From: Paludibacteraceae bacterium
Lineage (GTDB): Bacteria; Bacteroidota; Bacteroidia; Bacteroidales; Paludibacteraceae
Length of the DNA stretch: 64,000 bases
Assembly: GCA_017478725.1 (NCBI GenBank)
Contig: JAFVDD010000025.1
Coordinates: 1-64,000, forward strand
Reading direction: 5' to 3'
Shown here: positions 58,575 to 64,000 of the stretch, in pieces
How positions within the stretch are numbered: position 1 is the first letter of the stretch
Layout of the letters: the number at the start of each line of letters is the position of its first letter
The notes under the pieces: model-generated
The model's database searches: none
What the model was told of the DNA's origin: nothing
Seen by the model: only the letters and a program-made list of their open reading frames with translations
Program-made: the position numbers and the translations under genes

Positions 58575-61500
58575 ATGAAACAAAGAATCATTACAATCGC
58601 TATGCTGGCATGGATGGCGCTGGGTGCAATGGCCCAGACGCTGACTGTGACTGGCGTAGTGATGGCTCAGGACGAGCCGGATCCGGTGATTGGCGCCAAT
58701 GTGATGGTGAAGGGCTCGACAGTCGGTACAATCACCGATTTCGACGGCAATTTCTCCATTCAAGCCAAAGCAGGCGATGTACTGCAAGTATCGTTTATGG
58801 GCTACAAGCCGCAGGATGTGAAAGTGACCAACGCCGGCCCTATCCGTGTGACCTTAGAGCCGGACAATGTGCAGCTGCAGGAAGTAGTAGCCATCGGTTA
58901 CGGTACGATGAAAAAGAGCGATTTGACGGGTTCGGTAGCCAGTGTGAGCGCCGACGAGCTGATCAAAGCGCCTGTGTCCGGTTTGGACCAAGCGCTGCAG
59001 GGACGCGCAGCTGGTGTAACGGTAACGAGCGGCAGCGGTCAGCCGGGTGAGGCAGCCACCATCCGTATCCGCGGTATCGGTTCCGCTACCGGACAGAACG
59101 ACCCGTTGTATGTAGTGGACGGTGTGATCACAGGCGATATCAAATGGCTGTCGCCTACAGACATCAAATCCATGGAAATCCTCAAGGACGCATCCGCTGC
59201 CGCTATCTACGGTAGCCGTGGCGCCAATGGCGTCATCCTCATCACTACCAAATCAGGAGGAGAGGGCAAGATGAACATCTCGTTTGATGCATACTGGGGT
59301 TTCCAGAACCGCTGGAAGAAAATGGATGTACTCAAATCAAGAGATTTTGCAGATACCGAGCTCCGCATCCAGGCGATGCGTAACGGCGCAGAGGAGATAG
59401 CATACTATCAGCAGCACGGTTTCACCCCGTGGCTGAACATGTATAAACTCGGCAACGCCGATATTACCAAGATCAGTGAATACTACCCCATCAACTTTAA
59501 TTACGCCAACCAAGAGACGGACTGGCAAGACGAGGTATTCCGTGCCAATGCGTTTATGCATAATTACAACCTGTCGTTCGACGGCGGAAATGAGAAAGGT
59601 CACTATGCTCTCTCTGCTTCCTATTTCGGTCAAGAAGGAACCATCATCGGTAGTACCTACCGCCGCTTTACACTCCGTTTGAACTCCGACTACAAGGTAC
59701 GTGACTGGCTCAAGATAGGTGAGCATTTCTCTATCGTATCGTCCTATAGCCGTCTGGCAATGAATAACAGTTCGTCTGCCGGTGCGTCTATCATCTCCGG
59801 CGCATTGGCCATGTCGCCTTGGGATCCTGTGTATTATCCGCAAGGCTCTGTCAACAAGAACGGCAAGGACATCAGTGGATACTACTCCGCCGGTTCGAAC
59901 TTCAAGAACGTGACCAACCCCTATCAAATGGTGTATAACTACGAGCCTAACAGCCGTACGGAACGCGCCGTAGGAGATGTGTACCTGGAGATCACGCCGG
60001 TAAAGGGGCTCACTATCCGACCGTCTATCTCTGCCGATTATGCAGTGACCCGCGCACGCAATTTCGGCTGGCCGAACATCTACACCAGCTACAATGCGTC
60101 AGACAAAAACCATATTGACGCCAATATCAATCGCGGTTTGCAACTATTGGAAGAACTGACCGTTACTTATGCCCGTGAGATAGGGAAACATAATTTCTCG
60201 GTCATGGCGGGTCAGACGTGGTCGGAGTATAACTACTACGGCATCGGCGGTTCGGGTGCACAGATCCTCAACCCTATTCCGAGCAACTGGTATCTCAGTC
60301 GCGCCACAGAAGACCAGACCTATGCCTCGGATGATGTCAGCCGTACACGTCGTCTCTCTTTCCTCGGCCGTGCGTTCTACAACTACGACAGCCGTTATAT
60401 GGTGACTGTCAACTTCCGTGCAGACGCTTCGTCCAAGTTCACCAAGCAGCCATGGGGTTTCTTCCCCTCTGCAGCCGTAGCATGGCGGTTGAGCGAAGAG
60501 CCGTTCATACGTGACCAAGAGTTGGAGTGGCTGGACAATATCAAAATCCGCGCAGGCTTTGGCCAGGTAGGTAACGACGGTATTCAATCCAACTCATTCC
60601 AATACGCGATGGGGTCGTCGGTAAACGTGTTCTACGGCTATCCTTTTGGTCCTGAGCAGAACTCAGGAAACGCTACAGGCGGCGCAGCTCTGCTGACACT
60701 CGTGGATGAGGCCGGCAAATGGGAAACCAACCAGCAGTGGGATGCCGGTATCGACTTGGCATTCTGGAACGGCAAGCTGTCGGCTACTGTCGATTATTTC
60801 CGCCGCTCTACTTTGGATGCCATTCTCTATGTGAATGCGCCTGCGCAGGTAGGCAACCGCTATTCAATGGCACGCAACGTAGGAAACATTCTCAACGAAG
60901 GTGTGGAAATCACGTTGGGTCATGACAACCGGGTAGGAGAATTCCATTATAATATCGGTGCCAACGTTTCCTACCTGCATAACGAGCTGACCAAACTCAA
61001 CGGCGGCTCGCCGCTATGGGGCGATCGCACGAAGACAGACGAAGGTATGGCCTTGAACTCGTTCTGGGGGTATCAGTACGAAGGTATCTACCAGACAGAC
61101 GAAGAAGCGTTGGAGCAGCTCTACACCTACGATGCCAGTACGATTGGCGTACACGCCGGCGATGCACGGTATAAAGATGTGAACGGCGACGGCAAACTGG
61201 ATGAGAATGACAAGATGGTCATTGGCAACCCGTTCCCCAAACTGACGTTCGGTCTCAATTTCGGTGCAGACTTCTACGGCGTAGATGTCCAACTGTTCTT
61301 CCAAGGCGCAGCAGGCAATTCGATTTACAATGCGCAGCGCCAGATGTTGGAAGGCGACGGCAGCGGCTATGCGCTTGCCAGCTACATGAAAGACAATGTA
61401 TGGGTAGGCTATACGCCCGCCGTGCAGAATGCCATGATAGCTAACGGCGTGAATCCGTATGAGCTGGAGAACCGCAACGGTACGATTCCTAACCCGCTGG

Positions 61501-61766
61501 GCTCACCAACCAACACCGAGAACTCCACCCGATTCATCGAGGACGGCAGTTATCTGCGTTTGAAGAACGTACAGATAGGTTATACTTTCCCGCTCAAGTG
61601 GACCCAGAAATTCCGTTGTTCGCGTCTGCGCGTCTATGCTACGGCATCCAATCTGTTCACCATCACCGGCTACAAAGGCTATGACCCCGAAGTGGGAAGC
61701 GGCGTGGACTACGGAAACTATCCGCAAAGCCGTACATTCACCTTTGGTTTAAACGCAACATTCTAA
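58575..61766 (+). CDS. SusC/RagA-family TonB-dependent transporter (PUL2)
   Basis: 1063 residues from the ATG giving signal MKQRIITIAMLAWMALGAMA; the longer start lies in the hairpin. A carboxypeptidase-regulatory-like domain (TLTVTGVVMAQDEPDPVIGANVMV, about 22-100) precedes the plug (VVAIGYGTMKKSDLTGSVASV, ALQGRAAGVTV, AAAIYGSRGANGVILITTK). A long barrel follows, ending with FTFGLNATF. It takes up oligosaccharides captured by the SusD partner. The upstream genes of this locus are surface binding proteins rather than enzymes, so the depolymerising enzymes must lie to the right or elsewhere. Confidence 0.96.
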   Translation: MKQRIITIAMLAWMALGAMAQTLTVTGVVMAQDEPDPVIGANVMVKGSTVGTITDFDGNFSIQAKAGDVLQVSFMGYKPQDVKVTNAGPIRVTLEPDNVQLQEVVAIGYGTMKKSDLTGSVASVSADELIKAPVSGLDQALQGRAAGVTVTSGSGQPGEAATIRIRGIGSATGQNDPLYVVDGVITGDIKWLSPTDIKSMEILKDASAAAIYGSRGANGVILITTKSGGEGKMNISFDAYWGFQNRWKKMDVLKSRDFADTELRIQAMRNGAEEIAYYQQHGFTPWLNMYKLGNADITKISEYYPINFNYANQETDWQDEVFRANAFMHNYNLSFDGGNEKGHYALSASYFGQEGTIIGSTYRRFTLRLNSDYKVRDWLKIGEHFSIVSSYSRLAMNNSSSAGASIISGALAMSPWDPVYYPQGSVNKNGKDISGYYSAGSNFKNVTNPYQMVYNYEPNSRTERAVGDVYLEITPVKGLTIRPSISADYAVTRARNFGWPNIYTSYNASDKNHIDANINRGLQLLEELTVTYAREIGKHNFSVMAGQTWSEYNYYGIGGSGAQILNPIPSNWYLSRATEDQTYASDDVSRTRRLSFLGRAFYNYDSRYMVTVNFRADASSKFTKQPWGFFPSAAVAWRLSEEPFIRDQELEWLDNIKIRAGFGQVGNDGIQSNSFQYAMGSSVNVFYGYPFGPEQNSGNATGGAALLTLVDEAGKWETNQQWDAGIDLAFWNGKLSATVDYFRRSTLDAILYVNAPAQVGNRYSMARNVGNILNEGVEITLGHDNRVGEFHYNIGANVSYLHNELTKLNGGSPLWGDRTKTDEGMALNSFWGYQYEGIYQTDEEALEQLYTYDASTIGVHAGDARYKDVNGDGKLDENDKMVIGNPFPKLTFGLNFGADFYGVDVQLFFQGAAGNSIYNAQRQMLEGDGSGYALASYMKDNVWVGYTPAVQNAMIANGVNPYELENRNGTIPNPLGSPTNTENSTRFIEDGSYLRLKNVQIGYTFPLKWTQKFRCSRLRVYATASNLFTITGYKGYDPEVGSGVDYGNYPQSRTFTFGLNATF

Positions 61767-61778
61767 GGAGAAAGGAAT

Positions 61779-63407
61779 ATGAATATGAAAAAGTTTAAGT
61801 TTTTGTCTGTAATCTGTATTCTGTGTTCTGTCTTCTCTTTGACAGGATGTAAAGACTATCTGACTGAGATTGAACCGGGTACGACACTGTTGGAGGATTT
61901 CTATACCTCTACCGCTGCTGCCACGCAGAATGTCACAGGATGCTATGTTCCGCTCATGTGGGAATATAATAACACGTATTGCTCCGAATGGTTCATCGGC
62001 GATGTGGCATCCGATGACGCGCTCAAAGGCGGTGGCTCCACTACCGATATGGCGGACGCCTACGATATCGAGAACTGGCGTACTACTGACCAGAACTCGC
62101 TGCTGTTGCAGTTCTACCGTGCGCAGTTCCAAGGCATCGGCCGCTGCAACCTCGCGATGGACTATATCGAGAAGATGGAGGTGGGCATAGATGCGGACTT
62201 CACGGCTTCTATGAAAAACCGTCTGCTGGGCGAAGTACACTACCTGCGTGCATACTATTATTTCCGCTTGCTGCGCGTGTTCGGGGGAGTGCCTATGCCG
62301 CTCAAAGTGTTGCGTTCGTCTGACGACTGGGGTATGCCTCGTTCGTCCGTGGATGCTGTCTATACACAGATTCTCGCTGACCTTGAAATAGCAAACAAGA
62401 GCCTTTGGAAAAAGAGTGCTTATTCCGAGGCAGACCTCGGACGCGCCACGAAAGGCGCCGCACAAGCGATGCTGATGAAAGTGAACCTCTACATGGCATC
62501 CCCTTATTGGCAGAAACAAGGTGTAACGAAAGCTGCTGCCGACTGCTATGCTGATGCGAAAGCCTGGGGCGACTCGATTATCACTTCCGGCGAATATGAC
62601 CTCTGCCCGAACTACGAGGACAACTTCACAGTAGCCGGCGAGAACGGCATCGAGTCCGTCTTTGAGATCCAGTATGCAGAAGTAGCTTGGGGCGATTACG
62701 GAGAGGGATTCGGTTTCACAGCGGGTTCGTTCACCCAGATTCTCGTACGCAGCCGCAACAGCGAAGTAGGCGGCGGCTGGGGATTCAACCATCCGACGCA
62801 GAACCTCTACAACGAGTTTGAGGCAGGCGACCCGAGACGGGATGTGGCCATTTTAGTGCCTTCGACGGCTATTATACCTACCTATCAGGCACAGTCGGAC
62901 GAAACATATGCCGGCAACAACATGCTCAACAACAAATACGGCATGTACCGTGACCCGAGCGATATAGGCGGCGGTTACGGCAAATGGAGTCTGCACGCCA
63001 GCCGCGGTCCGCTCAACAACCGTCAGATCCGTTATGCCGATGTGCTGCTGATGTACGCGGAAGCATGCCTTGGCGCAGGCGATGCAGGAACAGCCAAGAC
63101 CTATATAGACAAAGTGCGCGCACGTGTAGGATTGGCCGGCGTAGCCGCTGCCGATGATGCCGCGCTGCGTCATGAGCGTCGCTGCGAGTTGGCGATGGAG
63201 GGACACCGGTGGTTCGACCTCGTACGCTGGGAAGGCGTAGCCGGAACAGGATTAAAGGCACATATGGATGCCTACAAAGCTACAGAAACAGCTGAGGCAC
63301 AAAGCTATATGCAGGAGTTTGTAGCCGGCAAACATGAGCTATTCCCTATCCCGCAAGAGGAGATGCAACTCAACCCGACTCAAATGGAACAAAACCCCGG
63401 ATATTAA
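61779..63407 (+). CDS. SusD/RagB-family outer-membrane glycan-binding lipoprotein (PUL2)
   Basis: A 542-residue lipoprotein; the signal MKKFKFLSVICILCSVFSLTGC has lipobox LTGC. SusD motifs are clear: YLTEIEPGTTLLEDFYT, GEVHYLRAYYYFRLLRVFGGVPMP, then RYADVLLMYAEACLGAGD, RRCELAMEGHRWFDLVRWEGV and FPIPQEEMQLNPTQMEQNPGY at the end. It follows susC after 12 bases; AGGAG lies upstream, and ATG codons at 61779 and 61785 are both usable. Confidence 0.96.
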   Translation: MNMKKFKFLSVICILCSVFSLTGCKDYLTEIEPGTTLLEDFYTSTAAATQNVTGCYVPLMWEYNNTYCSEWFIGDVASDDALKGGGSTTDMADAYDIENWRTTDQNSLLLQFYRAQFQGIGRCNLAMDYIEKMEVGIDADFTASMKNRLLGEVHYLRAYYYFRLLRVFGGVPMPLKVLRSSDDWGMPRSSVDAVYTQILADLEIANKSLWKKSAYSEADLGRATKGAAQAMLMKVNLYMASPYWQKQGVTKAAADCYADAKAWGDSIITSGEYDLCPNYEDNFTVAGENGIESVFEIQYAEVAWGDYGEGFGFTAGSFTQILVRSRNSEVGGGWGFNHPTQNLYNEFEAGDPRRDVAILVPSTAIIPTYQAQSDETYAGNNMLNNKYGMYRDPSDIGGGYGKWSLHASRGPLNNRQIRYADVLLMYAEACLGAGDAGTAKTYIDKVRARVGLAGVAAADDAALRHERRCELAMEGHRWFDLVRWEGVAGTGLKAHMDAYKATETAEAQSYMQEFVAGKHELFPIPQEEMQLNPTQMEQNPGY

Positions 63408-63410
63408 TGA

Positions 63411-63438
63411 ACAATTGACAATTAACAATTGATAATTA
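63411..63438. repeat. AT-rich heptamer tandem repeat after susD
   Basis: ACAATTG, ACAATTA, ACAATTG, ATAATTA, four units between susD and the next gene. Confidence 0.85.
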
Positions 63439-63459
63439 ACCTTTAAAACAACAATCATT

Positions 63460-64000
63460 ATGAAAGCAAACAAATTTTTTGCTGTAGCGCTGGCAGCGCT
63501 GACATTAGTAGGTTTCAATGCCTGCAATCAGAACAAGCCTGACACTCCCGACCAGGAGAAAGATTTGGCATTGGACAAGACCTCTATCTCTTTGGAAGTA
63601 GGTAGTGAAGAGGCCATCACAGCTACTATCGCTGTAGAGTGGGAGAGTTCAAACCCGCAGGCAGCTACCGTAACGCCTGCCAACGATGGACTGAGCGCCA
63701 AAGTAGTAGCAGTAGCTGAAGGCAGCGCAGTGATTACAGCCAAGAGCAAAGGCGGCCAAACCAAGACTTGCGTCGTAGCCGTTAAGAAAGCCGGCAGCCA
63801 AGGTGGCGAAGGCAAAACAATCGAGGCTAAACGTATTTGGCCTATCATTCTTGATGGTACCACCGCAGACGCTAATGCCAGCAAGATCGTTGCTGATTTC
63901 CGTCCGAATGACAATGAAAAAAATCTGTGGGTATGGGACGGAAGTTATAGCGGCGGTTCTGCAACGGGTGCTAATTTCTTCGGAAACACAGATGGTTATC
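63460..64000 (+). CDS. PUL2 surface lipoprotein with Big2-like domain, partial
   Basis: The gene runs off the right edge; 180 residues are visible. Signal MKANKFFAVALAALTLVGFNAC gives a lipobox FNAC and lipidation at Cys22. Residues 35-110 form a Big2-like domain (LDKTSISLEVGSEEAITATI, VWESSNP-type core, VVAVAEGSAVITAKSKGG). The next part (KRIWPIILDGTTADANASKI, NLWVWDGSYSGG, GANFFGNTDGY) looks like the start of a carbohydrate-binding domain. The place right after SusC/SusD is that of surface glycan-binding proteins (SusE/SusF or SGBP type). Confidence 0.85.
   Translation, partial: MKANKFFAVALAALTLVGFNACNQNKPDTPDQEKDLALDKTSISLEVGSEEAITATIAVEWESSNPQAATVTPANDGLSAKVVAVAEGSAVITAKSKGGQTKTCVVAVKKAGSQGGEGKTIEAKRIWPIILDGTTADANASKIVADFRPNDNEKNLWVWDGSYSGGSATGANFFGNTDGY

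Noticed and set aside
1-64000. tRNA, rRNA or CRISPR arrays
   Set aside because: No cloverleaf-like segment, rRNA block or spaced direct repeat of CRISPR type was seen; the tandem repeats found have no spacers.

Overview
The window comes from a member of the order Bacteroidales (phylum Bacteroidota). Two SusC/SusD pairs, a hybrid two-component regulator, surface lipoproteins and type IX-like C-terminal sorting domains all point there. So do repeated promoters of the form TTTG-N20-TAnnTTTG, which is the Bacteroidota sigma-factor consensus. Base composition is near 50% GC in the core genes and lower in the leucine-rich-repeat gene and in the second polysaccharide locus. I cannot name the genus.

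Layout. 1-800: the end of an L-rhamnose catabolic operon (rhaD, rhaM). 840-4700: an accessory strip on the minus strand made of very small genes, several apparently related to each other, a HigBA-type toxin-antitoxin pair with an inverted-repeat operator, and a small helix-turn-helix-like frame without a clear start. 4726-23852: polysaccharide utilisation locus 1 (PUL1), nine minus-strand genes. In transcription order these are two parallel beta-helix proteins, SusC, SusD, a surface lipoprotein, a GH2 enzyme, an esterase-GH28 fusion, a beta-helix protein and a T9SS-type cargo. The enzyme set suggests pectin or rhamnogalacturonan as substrate, which fits the rhamnose genes at the left edge. 24153-25691: a membrane-bound HTH regulator (DUF6377-like), divergent from PUL1. 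25701-33714: a minus-strand operon of rfbA, a hybrid two-component regulator, two lipoproteins, glmM, surE and a small membrane protein. 33870-36167: rsmF-like and psuG. 36313-39407: a BspA-like leucine-rich-repeat surface protein gene broken by one frameshift. 39745-40259: a DUF2442/DUF4160 pair. 40367-49617: housekeeping genes (efp, marC, rpiB, a radical SAM protein, a PBP4-type peptidase, birA, rfbB, rpsP, cca, an aldo-keto reductase). 49682-51211: a second DUF6377-like regulator. 51643-64000: PUL2 on the plus strand, with four secreted binding-type proteins, SusC, SusD and a Big2-type lipoprotein cut by the window edge. No rRNA, tRNA, CRISPR array, transposase or integrase was seen.

How the parts fit. 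Each PUL sits head-to-head with its own DUF6377-like regulator, and the two regulators are close paralogues. PUL1 would bind, cut and import a pectic glycan, and released rhamnose would feed rhaD/rhaM. rfbA and rfbB supply dTDP-sugars, probably for dTDP-rhamnose and surface glycans.

The most unusual signal is a scattered family of short tandem repeats with fixed periods of 7, 8 or 11 bases. They lie mostly at gene ends, and several lie in frame inside cca, rfbA, the GH2 gene and the rsmF-like gene. Other points for follow-up are a short C-terminal tag shared by five secreted proteins, a family of hairpins between the PUL2 genes, the tiny-gene strip at the left, and the frameshifted leucine-rich-repeat gene.
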